Notes under the pieces: model-generated
What the model was told of the DNA's origin: nothing
Database searches by the model: none
Seen by the model: the letters and a program-made list of their open reading frames with translations, nothing else
In this document: in pieces, positions 22,092-31,572 of the stretch
Layout: each line of letters starts with the position of its first letter
Numbering within the stretch: position 1 is the first letter of the stretch
DNA from: Persicaria tinctoria
Taxonomy: Eukaryota > Streptophyta > Magnoliopsida > Caryophyllales > Polygonaceae
Reading direction: 5' to 3'
Assembly (NCBI GenBank): GCA_037127255.1
Contig: JBANSL010000013.1
Span: 8,620,188-8,684,187 of the forward strand
DNA length: 64,000 nucleotides
Made by a program: the position numbers and the translations under genes

Positions 22092-22290
22092 ATAAACCTC
22101 CATCACTCATGCGATCAGCAAGACTCCGTGTCTCAGAAGTCATGCCATCAAAGATGCATAGAAGTACTTCCCTTATACTAGCTTGATATCCCCATGAATA
22201 AACATCGTTAATGTACTCCTACAGTCTGATGAAGTATTGATGAATACTCTCTCCGTCTAACTGCAATAACCTCACCTTCAACATATGTTA
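22092..22290 (-). pseudogene. Ty3 gag remnant of the minus-strand element
   Basis: The minus strand reads LLQLDGESIHQYF...YINDVYSWGYQASIREVLL and FDGMTSETRSLADRM. This aligns by eye with the gag-like product at 24360 (FQGEYFHNYL, FEGMAPQTRELARS), so the two elements are related. It has a stop and is truncated. Confidence 0.7.
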
Positions 22291-22365
22291 GTAGCACGTG
22301 TGCAGACCATATAAGATGGTCCACACCAAAAATCAACACTAAAAACACACAAGAATTAATAAATT

Positions 22366-22383
22366 TCCCCGGCAACGGCGCCA
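22366..22383 (-). other. Primer-binding site of the minus-strand Ty3 element
   Basis: The complement reads tggcgccgttgccgggga, the PBS typical of Athila/Tat-type elements (tRNA-Asp-like). It is separated from the LTR end (ttcgtca) by four bases, the same spacing as in the nested element. Confidence 0.88.
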
Positions 22384-22387
22384 AATT

Positions 22388-22926
22388 TGACGAAGGGAAA
22401 ACCTGTCGTTGATCCGCCAAAGAAAACTCAAATCTATAGCAAGTATAGCAATAAGCAAGAGGTCGATCCACAGGGAAAGTTATAACTCAACTGTAATTCA
22501 AGTGTCAATCAAAGTAACCAATTTGGGGGGATTTTGTGTGTGAAAGTTCCGCCTTTTATCAAACCGGAGTAAAGAAAGCAAAGTAAATGAATTTGTTTTA
22601 GACAATTTGGGGAAGCAATTCTACCTATAATTTTCCACTTTATTAGATTGAAGCGATTCTTGTAACTTCTTCTCATCCTATTAAGTTTCCTATGAATACC
22701 CTTGTCCCGACCTAATATAGTTACTAGTCCAATCAGTCCTAGAAACCCTTATCAATCGAACAGTCCATAAAGAAGGATTTAACCCAATTGATAGCTTTAA
22801 GTTCAGAGATTAGCCAAGTTATTTGCAGTCCCTAAAGAGGGATTTAACAACACATCCAACTTCCTAATTATTCAATTAGTTCAATCAGCCCTAAAGGAAC
22901 AAGTTTGCCACTTAGGTTAAGGTTCA
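22388..22926 (-). repeat. Ty3 LTR of the minus-strand element, inner part
   Basis: Begins tgacgaaggg on the plus strand and runs to gttca (22922-22926), the target duplication of the nested element. It shares phrases such as gtcgatccacag with the solo LTR at 48865-50462 (gtcgatcccacag). Confidence 0.8.
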
Positions 22927-24186
22927 TGATAGGCGATATATTCTATAGCGCATTTAGTAGTTTTTGTCATCATTTACATGTCATTGTGAGAGGTATTTGT
23001 GTGAACTTGGTGATTCGGAACCTGTTGAAGAAGTTGAAGAAATCAGGCAAGTTACAGAAGAGCTGAAGTGAAGAAGTTCGGAAGTAGCTGGAAGGCTGGT
23101 GAGACTGGCGCGCCCGCGCGGCACTCGACGCGCCCGCGCTGCTACCCGGCGCACCCACGCTGCTAGGAGGAAGTGGCCGCGTCGATTCACCAGACAAGAA
23201 GCAAGTCAAAGGCTGGCGCGCCCGCGCTGCTACATGGCGCGCCCGCGTCGGTCCCTGAAGACGGATTCTTATCCGATTTTCCCTATCTTATTAGTTTTAA
23301 TATTATATTTTATATTTTTACGGGATGTTAAACCCGATTTTATTAGGTTATATATTATGGCCGAGAAGGCAGGAGAGATGAGGAGGTTATTTTCGAGAGA
23401 CGTAGTTTCCTTTTTTCTTCATCTCACAAACCCTATGGAGAACTAACTCTCCGTTGTTACACTTGGTTCTTTGAAGCCTTCAATTGATTTGGTTGTGAGT
23501 ATTCTACTCTTGTTTGTCCTTTGTTAATTGTTTCGATCTCCTGAGCTTATTGCTTGATTGCTTATTATTGGTTAATCTGGATTGATCACCTAGGTTTATC
23601 GATACTAGTCATATTGCTAGGGTTTCCAATCCCAGGTTTGGGGTTGTAGATTCACTGTAGCAAACACAATCACCATACGCGGGTTGCTTGTGGTAGATTG
23701 TGAAGGAGATTCGATTACAGGCTATTTTAACGGGTTGTTAGAATCGCTTGTATCTCATTATAATTCATGTTTGAATGCTATCGCTTTATTATTCGGTGAA
23801 GGTTTTCCCTTGTAATTTGGTGATAAGTGCTTTTAGGACTGGTAGGACTAAAAGCTATTACACGATCTGAATTGAGAACAATTACTGGACATTAGAACTT
23901 GAGATTCATAGAATGCGATGATGAACCATCTCAATTGTTGTGCGGATAATTGCCTGGTGTGATACTTTTCCATCATATATTCGCAACCTCTTATTGCAAC
24001 TTGTTCTGTCACCATTTGCTTACACACAAAACTCCCCCTTGAATTGGTTACTTTTGGGTAATAATACTTGCTCTTACAATTGATTCTGTTTCCCTGTGGG
24101 TTCGACCCTAACTTACCTACTATACTTGTTATAGTTTGCATCTTAGGAATTTACTTTGATTAGGCATAACGACCTTAGGCCTGTCA
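22927..24186 (+). repeat. 5' LTR of the pol-less Ty3 element
   Basis: Starts tgataggcg and ends ggcctgtca. It contains a GC-rich array of gcgcgcccgcg motifs (about 23105-23255) that is one 21-bp unit longer than in the 3' LTR. Open frames across this block on both strands come from base composition and are not called genes. Confidence 0.95.
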
Positions 24187-24190
24187 AATT

Positions 24191-24208
24191 TGGCGCCGTT
24201 GCCGGGGA
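24191..24208 (+). other. Primer-binding site of the pol-less Ty3 element
   Basis: Tggcgccgttgccgggga lies four bases after the LTR. This is the characteristic PBS of Athila/Tat-lineage elements. Confidence 0.9.
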
Positions 24209-24359
24209 AACGGATTATCTTTGTTCTTGTTTGTCTTATTACCTGTTTGGTTATTTAATTCTTGTGTTATTTTAATTGATAACTTTTGTATATATTTACC
24301 TCTAACCCCGTCGTGAACCTATCTTACGGTTCACGACACCTTATTACTAATATTTCTAG

Positions 24360-25298
24360 ATGTTGAAGTTATGGCAGTTTCAGGGAGAATATTTTCACAA
24401 CTACCTCACAAGAGTGCAAAATTTATTTGACATCCGTTATTCACGGGGTTTTCGAGATAGTTTGCGAGATGTGGTGGTTTGCGTTTTTGAGGGCATGGCT
24501 CCTCAGACCCGAGAACTTGCCAGGTCCATAAACAATGGAAGCTTTGCTGGTTTAGGAGTGTCGGGATTATGGGATCTTCTCTGCTACATGGGTGACCAAT
24601 CAGCGGAGGAAGAATCCTACACTTCGACGTTTCAACCAATGGAGTACTCCGACCCATCCATGGAGGAGTCAACCATTGTCTTAATGGAGCAGATAGGGCA
24701 ATTATGTGAGATAGTGAATCAAACTGGGGAAGCTATGAATCAAACTGGGGAAGCTATGAATCAAAATAGGGAAGCAATTATCCAACCCTCGCAGACATTG
24801 AAAGAGTTGATAGTTAAGGTGCATTCTATTCCTCAACTTGATGAAAGCCAAGATGCAGACAACGATGAATTCTCTGGTAATGAAGAAGAGCATCGAGTGG
24901 TTATCGACACGAAATCTCAGGGGACGTCCATAGAGATTGAAGATATTTCGTTGCCCCCTTCATTCGTAGAAATCATCCCCAACTCGCCTATCAAGGAGCC
25001 AAGTCTGGAACTAATTTCTGTGGTTCCCGAACAAGAAACTGGTATTTTTTGCAAATTGGGAGATTTTGGTGAATATGTTGATCCATGGAGCCACTACTTC
25101 AACAAACCACCAACAGAACTGTGTTGGTGGTCTTACATACCCTCGAGGGAGAATCAAGCTAAAATGATGAGTAAGTTGGTAATGGTTCTCATTGCTGAAT
25201 TTCTAACTACCAATTGTTTCATTTTCAGTGTGCATTTGAATATCGGTTGGGCACGAGAGTTTGATTTGCTTTTAAGGGCGTTGTCGATGTCCGCTTGA
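24360..25298 (+). CDS. gag-like protein of the pol-less Ty3 element
   Basis: 312 residues with no internal stop. Residues about 1-80 (WQFQGEYFHNYLTR, FEGMAPQTRELARS, LWDLLCYMGD) resemble the central gag region of Athila/Tat elements. Residues about 120-145 hold a short tandem repeat of NQTGEAM units. The middle is acidic (DESQDADNDEFSGNEEEHR). The C-terminal part has no recognised domain and no zinc knuckle. The true start may lie upstream, because the frame begins in mid-gag without the usual N-terminal region. It could supply a partial capsid or be a remnant that stayed open because the element is young. Confidence 0.6.
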   Translation: MLKLWQFQGEYFHNYLTRVQNLFDIRYSRGFRDSLRDVVVCVFEGMAPQTRELARSINNGSFAGLGVSGLWDLLCYMGDQSAEEESYTSTFQPMEYSDPSMEESTIVLMEQIGQLCEIVNQTGEAMNQTGEAMNQNREAIIQPSQTLKELIVKVHSIPQLDESQDADNDEFSGNEEEHRVVIDTKSQGTSIEIEDISLPPSFVEIIPNSPIKEPSLELISVVPEQETGIFCKLGDFGEYVDPWSHYFNKPPTELCWWSYIPSRENQAKMMSKLVMVLIAEFLTTNCFIFSVHLNIGWAREFDLLLRALSMSA

Positions 25299-25461
25299 GT
25301 CTTGAATGAGTGGATGACTATAACGTCGAGCCAACGACGGTAACCAACGGCGCTGCATGGGAGGCAACCCAAGGTATTGCATTCTTTCCCTTAACTCGAT
25401 TTCTAGCGACAAATTGCACCCGCATTTCGGACCCACTGCTTCCGCAGTGTTAATTTTCGTC

Positions 25462-25493
<32 letters not shown>

Positions 25494-25991
25494 CCCCACG
25501 GGCTGGAAAACCCGCTTCGGGCCAGCCCGCCATTTTCAAGCCCCATCATCACTACCCATCACCATCCCCTCAAATACCACCAAAACCCTACCTTTTTCCC
25601 CACACTCTCTTACCTCACACCACACATCCCTCTCAATCTCTCTCACAACTCTCACACATCCCTCACACCCACAAACACTCCCCCCACCTGGACCACCACA
25701 AACCGGCACCGGAGGGACATCGGCGGGCTCCACATCGACAAGCTGCTTTCGAGGATTTCCGGATCTGCAGAAATCGCCGACGCGGCCGCACCACCCCTAA
25801 CGCGCCCGCGCCTGTCAGAGAAAACCACCAAACAGCTGACACAACCGACGCGGCCGCGCTGCCACCAGACGCGCCCGCTCTGTGCTCCAACTTGCCCGCG
25901 TCTGCCCCCTGCGCCGAGCCTCCGCTGTTCTTCGTGAGTTACTCCCGCTGTCCTTATTTCGATTCCGATTTAGTCCTATTATCTATCGAGT
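25299..25991 (+). other. Post-pol spacer of the Ty3 element with A30 tract and GC-rich block
   Basis: A stretch around 25330-25375 (cgtcgagccaacgacgg, gggaggcaaccca) is typical of the region downstream of pol in Athila/Tat elements. It follows gag directly here, which places the pol deletion. An A run of about 30 lies at 25463-25492. A GC-rich block at 25770-25910 repeats gacgcggccgc and acgcgcccgc, echoing the LTR array. The next open frame starts at 25992. Confidence 0.7.
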
Positions 25992-27380
25992 ATGAGTTCA
26001 TCGGAGGAGGAGGCGAGTCGATCTGATAATGGATTAGAAATGTCTGATGAGGAATGGGCTATTTACAATAAGGTTGGCTGTGTCAGTTCTACGAAGTATT
26101 TGCATGGAGAGACACTTCAGAGACTTCAGATGCTAGATTGTATGCAGAAGTGTCTAGCTCACGCTGGTATTAGTGACTTTTTGGAATTGAGAGCGGTAGG
26201 ATACCCGGAACTGTGCAAGCAGTTCCTCGCAACATATCAGCTTTACCTTGGGGAGAACAGAATTAGAGGGGTTGCTTTCAGATACAATGGCACTACCTAC
26301 AGGGCTTCTGCAGCAAGGTTGCGAAAAGCTTTGGGAGTCACTAAAGCCCCAACTGATGGATGGGTAACAGCCGCGACCGACGCAGACCTTGTTGCATTCT
26401 TTAGAGTGGTGTCTGGAGAGGAATTCTTGACCAGTAACGAGTACAACAGCAGGATTACTCATCCTGTCTTCCGTATGTTGTGCAAGATCGTTTCTGGAAC
26501 ATATTATGGGCTGATCACAGATACAAAGCTTTCCATGACGCACCTGCGGTTTGCTTACAGCGCTGTGCCTACTGCAGATTATACGCCTGATTGGGTTAGA
26601 CTCTTTTTCGATGGCCTCGACAGGATCAGAAAGGATCGCAGTGCCGCTGGACCAGAAATGGTCCAGAGCGGACTTATTACTCGGGTAGCCATTGCTGCAG
26701 GCGTTGGGCAAAATGGTTTGCAGGCACTGGAGGAGCAGGTCATAGCGAGGACCTATACAGAGGAGTATCGGCGAAGGTGTTTGATGCTTGATACTGCACC
26801 GGATGGGGGAGCCATTTGGTGTACAGGCAAGAAGAAAGAGCATCAGTTCAGGCTCCCTAAGCCCCTTCCTTGGTCTGAGACTTGGACGGATTGGTACATT
26901 GAGGCCGATTACTTTCCGACGTCAGTTCTAGGTAGACGGCGTCGCCTTGAGGTGGGTAGCAGTAGTGGCACAGCTGGAGCTGCCACGGATGAGGATGCGC
27001 CTGTGGCTCCGCAGGCGTTTGTTCAGACAGATACACAGGGTTTCGCACAGAACCCACAGCAGGAGATGCCTGCTTATCAGACCCCCTCTCACGGTTGGGA
27101 TTCTCAACCGACATATCAGAGCCAGCAGGATTCACATCAGTGGGCCCCTTGGCCCCCACAAGCTTTTCAGGATGCCCATCAGCAGCCTCACCAGTGGGGC
27201 TACCTGGTTGATCAGATTGGCCTTCTGCGCCAAGACGTGGGGAGTTTGACGACAGTGACGAACCAGATTCTCCACCAGCAGGCCGACATCCTAGAAGGCT
27301 TTGGCGAGTTCAGAGAGATGAGGGAAGAGCTTCGCCGCATGCGAGAGGATTACTCTCGCCACTATCCACCCCCTCAGTGA
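25992..27380 (+). CDS. Athila-ORF-like protein of unknown function in the pol-less Ty3 element
   Basis: 462 residues, uninterrupted. Residues about 55-190 (ELCKQFLATYQLYLGENRIR, GVAFRYNGTTYRASAARLRK, HPVFRMLCKIVSGTYYGL) resemble the plant-transposon domain found in the extra ORF of Athila-type elements. Residues about 330-410 are Q/P/S-rich and low complexity. The C-terminus (FGEFREMREELRRMREDY) is predicted coiled-coil-like. The start follows a stop-free GC-rich leader and has no better ATG upstream. An intact frame in an element lacking pol suggests recent activity or cis selection. The function of this ORF class is not established. Confidence 0.7.
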   Translation: MSSSEEEASRSDNGLEMSDEEWAIYNKVGCVSSTKYLHGETLQRLQMLDCMQKCLAHAGISDFLELRAVGYPELCKQFLATYQLYLGENRIRGVAFRYNGTTYRASAARLRKALGVTKAPTDGWVTAATDADLVAFFRVVSGEEFLTSNEYNSRITHPVFRMLCKIVSGTYYGLITDTKLSMTHLRFAYSAVPTADYTPDWVRLFFDGLDRIRKDRSAAGPEMVQSGLITRVAIAAGVGQNGLQALEEQVIARTYTEEYRRRCLMLDTAPDGGAIWCTGKKKEHQFRLPKPLPWSETWTDWYIEADYFPTSVLGRRRRLEVGSSSGTAGAATDEDAPVAPQAFVQTDTQGFAQNPQQEMPAYQTPSHGWDSQPTYQSQQDSHQWAPWPPQAFQDAHQQPHQWGYLVDQIGLLRQDVGSLTTVTNQILHQQADILEGFGEFREMREELRRMREDYSRHYPPPQ

Positions 27381-28064
27381 GTCCTTCTGGACCCTTTCTC
27401 CCTACTTATTTCTGTCTTCTTTCACATTGAGGACAATGCTTCATTCAAGTATGGGGGAGGGAAAGGATTTACATATCTTGTACATATTTCATTTCCGCAT
27501 TATTTTTGTACAGATTCTGCACTTGTTATTCAAAAAAAAAAAAAAAAGAAAAAAAAAAAGAAAAAAGAAAGCAATCAAAATCCTGGGATGAGTTGAAAAC
27601 CCGAAAGGGCGACTCAGGCAAAAAGCAGGTAGTCTGGCGAGCCTTAGGCTTGGCAATATGAGACTTGAGGGAAGTGAGAATGTTTATGTGAGTACCATCT
27701 TTGAAAAAAAAAAAAAAAAAAATGAGTGGCTTGGTGAAAACCCGAAAGGGCGCCTTGGCAAGATGAGCGTTTACTTTGAGTGTTTAGGATTGATCTCTTG
27801 GTGAAGGCGACATAAGAAGTGGAGTGATAAGGAGGTTTTCGGGTAGGCCACTGGGAGCTATAAGGTGTAGATGGTTGAGATACAATTATAAGTCTCATTT
27901 CCTATTTTGATTGTCTTTTGGGCTGATTGTTGAGATGGTGAAAACTACTAGTACTTAGTGTTCATTTTCCTTGTACTGTCTGTGAACCTTTGAGATTTAT
28001 GGTGAGAGTAGGGTTAACTTCTATGCTTACTCGGGACGAGTAAAGGTTTAAGTATGGGGGAATT
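27381..28064 (+). other. 3' internal region and polypurine tract of the Ty3 element
   Basis: Contains cattgaggacaatg...gtatgggggaggg (27425-27472), typical of Athila-type 3' regions, interrupted A tracts (27531-27568 and 27703-27721), and the phrase gaaaacccgaaagggcg twice (about 27595 and 27737). The polypurine tract agtatgggggaa lies at about 28051-28062, just before the 3' LTR. Confidence 0.75.
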
Positions 28065-29303
28065 TGATAGGCGATATATTCTATAGCGCATTTAGTAGTT
28101 TTTGTCATCATTTACATGTCATTGTGAGAGGTATTTGTGTGAACTTGGTGATTCGGAACCTGTTGAAGAAGTTGAAGAAATCAGGCAAGTTACAGAAGAG
28201 CTGAAGTGAAGAAGTTCGGAAGTAGCTGGAAGGCTGGTGAGACTGGCGCGCCCGCGCGGCACTCGACGCGCCCGCGCTGCTACCCGACGCACCCACGCTG
28301 CTAGGAGGAAGTGGCCGCGTCGATTCACCAGACAAGAAGCAAGTCAAAGGCTGGCGCGCCCGCGTCGGTCCCTGAAGACGGATTCTTATCCGATTTTCCC
28401 TATCTTATTAGTTTTAATATTATATTTTATATTTTTACGGGATGTTAAACCCGATTTTATTAGGTTATATATTATGGCCGAGAAGGCAGGAGAGATGAGG
28501 AGGTTATTTTCGAGAGACGTAGTTTCCTTTTTTCTTCATCTCACAAACCCTATGGAGAACTAACTCTCCGTTGTTACACTTGGTTCTTTGAAGCCTTCAA
28601 TTGATTTGGTTGTGAGTATTCTACTCTTGTTTGTCCTTTGTTAATTGTTTCGATCTCCTGAGCTTATTGCTTGATTGCTTATTATTGGTTAATCTGGATT
28701 GATCACCTAGGTTTATCGATACTAGTCATATTGCTAGGGTTTCCAATCCCAGGTTTGGGGTTGTAGATTCACTGTAGCAAACACAATCACCATACGCGGG
28801 TTGCTTGTGGTAGATTGTGAAGGAGATTCGATTACAGGCTATTTTAACGGGTTGTTAGAATCGCTTGTATCTCATTATAATTCATGTTTGAATGCTATCG
28901 CTTTATTATTCGGTGAAGGTTTTCCCTTGTAATTTGGTGATAAGTGCTTTTAGGACTGGTAGGACTAAAAGCTATTACACGATCTGAATTGAGAACAATT
29001 ACTGGACATTAGAACTTGAGATTCATAGAATGCGATGATGAACCATCTCAATTGTTGTGCGGATAATTGCCTGGTGTGATACTTTTCCATCATATATTCG
29101 CAACCTCTTATTGCAACTTGTTCTGTCACCATTTGCTTACACACAAAACTCCCCCTTGAATTGGTTACTTTTGGGTAATAATACTTGCTCTTACAATTGA
29201 TTCTGTTTCCCTGTGGGTTCGACCCTAACTTACCTACTATACTTGTTATAGTTTGCATCTTAGGAATTTACTTTGATTAGGCATAACGACCTTAGGCCTG
29301 TCA
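28065..29303 (+). repeat. 3' LTR of the pol-less Ty3 element
   Basis: 1239 bp, TG...CA, nearly identical to 22927-24186 except for the missing 21-bp GC-rich unit (after about 28355) and a g/a change in cccgacgcaccc. Confidence 0.95.
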
Positions 29304-29308
29304 GTTCA

Positions 29309-30207
29309 CAATCAGGAATCTACAAAACCTTAGCAATTGAATTGATTCTAACTAGTTGCACAAGCTAGATAGAATAAAACAATAGACAATCAAGCACAAA
29401 GAAGTTGAAGCATCCAAATATAGGAAACAAGGAACGAGAATTAGAAACTCACAATCAACCCAAATAAAGCTTCAAATTGCAGGCAGAATAGATGAGTTTA
29501 GTTCCTCAGAGAAGACATCGCTCAAAATCTCTAAAGTGTCTAATGAAAGAATAGAATAGAAGTGCTGGAAAATAAACTAAAATTGGCCTTATAAAAGATC
29601 CAAAGTCGGCCACCAAACAACTAAAATAAAAACTAGGGTTTTATAAATTAAAACGCAGCGCATAATCGCTGACGACCAATGCTGCGGCCAGGGCATCAAC
29701 AACTCTCTCATATCCCGTTGCAGCGGCCCTTGCGGCGGCCGCGGCATGCATGCTGCGGCCGCATCATATTGTCTTTCACGGAAAATTTGTTTCGAATTTG
29801 CTCTTCTTGTCAACAGGAAAGTTGTAGCTCTTTGACATAGCTTTCCAACGCATGGTTATAATAGTCAATCGGACAACTGAGGCCTCCAGAAAGTGCAAAA
29901 CAATTTCAGCATGTCTGACGACAACTTCTGCAGACTTGTTCTTCGTTTAGGTCCGCTTCTTCTTCTCAGGACCTCTTGAGATCTTCATGTAAGCTTCTCC
30001 GATCAACTAGACATTCTCATCTAATGCGTTAACAACTCCTATCTCATCATCGGATCCACGATTACCTGAAATAATCAATAAAAGTGTGTAGATTCCGACT
30101 TCACTAACATAGAGAGCAAATATGCAAATTGTACTTAATCCATGCATAAAATGCATCTTAACTAAGCTAAATGCAACCTATTATGCCTACCTAAATGCAT
30201 GCTATCA
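29309..30207 (-). repeat. Ty3 LTR of the minus-strand element, outer part
   Basis: Continues the LTR sequence interrupted at 22926. It includes a GC-rich block of ctgcggcc and gcggccgcgg motifs (29655-29765) and ends atgctatca at 30207. No gene is present; a minus-strand frame over the GC block is compositional. Confidence 0.75.
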
Positions 30208-30794
30208 AGGAGTCATTATGAGAGAGACATGTTGACCTGAGATGGAGAGCACAAGCACGTCCATGTGGAGGTGATTGACGTGTGTGCTACATAGTAGGGA
30301 GAAGGGTCACATGTAGTGCGATGTCCGCTATTGAGGGAGGACGTGATGATGATGAGAGAGACGTCCTTGCGGAAGAGTGTTGTTGGCTCCTACAACTAAT
30401 GTGATTGATGATGTTGATGATGACGATGTCTACTTAGTAACAGATGGAGAGGTTACTAAGTCATCGAGGTGGATGGTGTCGTCTTACATGAAGCGTGTTG
30501 GGATCAAGCATTGTTTGAGACCTTGGAGATTGGTGGAGAGTTTGGTCCTTTAGCTTAGTGGATGGTGAGAAGCTAGAGGGTATATGTGACGCTCTTCACG
30601 ATGAGAAGGTGCAAGGTGTTCATGAGGAGGAGCTTGATCAAGCGCAGATGACGACAGTAATCGAAAGGAATGTTTGCTTCTTTGAAGAACACGTCGTGAT
30701 GGGGAGATGCCACGACATTGGAATCAAGGAGCGAAGGAAAGAGAAGATCGAGAATGCTATGGAGGTATGTGAAAATATGAATTAAGGGAGGAAT
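30208..30794 (+). mobile_element. 3' internal part of an LTR element, domains not recognised
   Basis: Sequence upstream of the LTR at 30795, ending in the polypurine tract taagggaggaa (30783-30793). A frame at 30558-30785 encodes charged residues without a recognised pol motif. The 5' part of this element is absent, replaced at 30207 by the Ty3 LTR end. Confidence 0.55.
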
Positions 30795-31572
30795 TGTTAG
30801 ACAATAATTCATATTTCACATACATGAAAATGTGTTTTTGGCTAAATTGTGGAACATTCCGGAAGAATGTGGGATGTGGCGGAAGTCTCCGGAATGTGGT
30901 GGAATATTCTAGAAGCATATGGAAGAGTGCGGAAGTCCGTGGAAGCGCGCGGAACCTTATGGAAGGTTCCGGAACCATGAAGAGTCTAGGTGTGTCTAGA
31001 CTTGTGTAGAGTTCTCCGGAAGCTTGGAGAACCATAGGAAAATGTATGGAGGAGTCTAGAAGCATAGGGATGATTCTAGTATTGGAGTATTCTAGAGATG
31101 TTCTAGGAGCTCCTTGTAAGAGATGGCATGGCCTATAAATAGGCTTAGTGGTGTGTGAGTTAGGGGGTGAGCGGGCGTGGTGAGTGCTCCTCTAAATGAG
31201 TGTGAGTATGGAAGGTGTTGTGTAGCCTAGTATGTGATCGATCGAGCACGAGGGCGTCTCAATCACATACTAGTGAGTGTGAGTCCTAGTGTGTGATCGA
31301 TTGAGGATGAGGGTGTCTCGATCATACACTAGAGTGTGTGGGTTGGTCAATAGGTGTGATCGATTGAGCATGAGGGCGTCTCGATCACACGAGTGTGTGG
31401 TCCACCAAAGAGTGAGGTTAGTCTCTTGAGTCGAGTGGTGTACACGAGTCTTGTATTTGTGAGAGGTGTACTTGTGTACATAATATATAATACAAATTCT
31501 CATTTGTAAGTGGAACCTGATCTATCCGAGTCACACGTGATCGAGTGTTAGCTACCCAGTTTTTCCCCAACA
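30795..31572 (+). repeat. 3' LTR, probably copia type
   Basis: 778 bp, starting tgttagacaata and ending ttttccccaaca, with canonical TG and CA ends and a polypurine tract immediately before. It contains repeated gtgtgatcga and gagggcgtctc units (31230-31385) and many cgga-centred repeats (30860-30990). It is followed by tatat, then by segmental-repeat copy 2. In copy 1 the same point reads tatatactcaagcc, so this LTR marks an insertion at that site. Confidence 0.78.

Larger units (their letters stand above)
22927..29303 (+). mobile_element. Young pol-less Ty3 (Athila/Tat-like) LTR element
   Basis: A complete element with TG...CA LTRs (1260 and 1239 bp) and the 5-bp target duplication gttca (22922-22926 and 29304-29308). 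The LTRs appear almost identical: one substitution noticed and one 21-bp length difference in a GC-rich repeat. The internal region is about 3.9 kb. It has a tRNA-Asp-type PBS, a gag-like frame, the short gggaggcaaccca block that normally follows pol, and a second open frame. No protease, reverse transcriptase or integrase is present. It is a non-autonomous derivative that must have been mobilised by a partner element. Confidence 0.92.
22086..30207 (-). mobile_element. Minus-strand Ty3 (Athila/Tat-like) fragment, LTR split by nested element
   Basis: Reading the minus strand: a 5' LTR (30207-29309 joined to 22926-22388, about 1438 bp in total), then a PBS and a gag remnant that stops at about 22086. 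The rest of the element is missing. The LTR outer end at 30207 (ca on the plus strand) is followed by aggag, but the partner target duplication is lost. A younger Ty3 element sits inside the LTR. Confidence 0.8.

Noticed and set aside
22366..22383. Host regulatory palindrome around ggcgcc
   Set aside because: It matches the primer-binding site found at the same distance from the LTR in the nested related element.
23230..23240. CRISPR-like array from repeated GC-rich units
   Set aside because: No regular repeat-spacer structure; it is a short degenerate tandem repeat in a plant LTR.
22970..23446. Arginine/alanine-rich overlapping frames on both strands in the Ty3 LTRs (also 28108-28563)
   Set aside because: They are produced by the gcgcgcccgcg array and are duplicated simply because LTRs are duplicated.
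26154..26843. 229-codon minus-strand frame
   Set aside because: It lies wholly antisense to the better-supported 462-residue frame at 25992-27380 and lacks protein-family motifs.
30558..30785. 75-codon frame just before the LTR at 30795
   Set aside because: No pol or RNase H motif could be recognised; left as unassigned internal sequence of the element.
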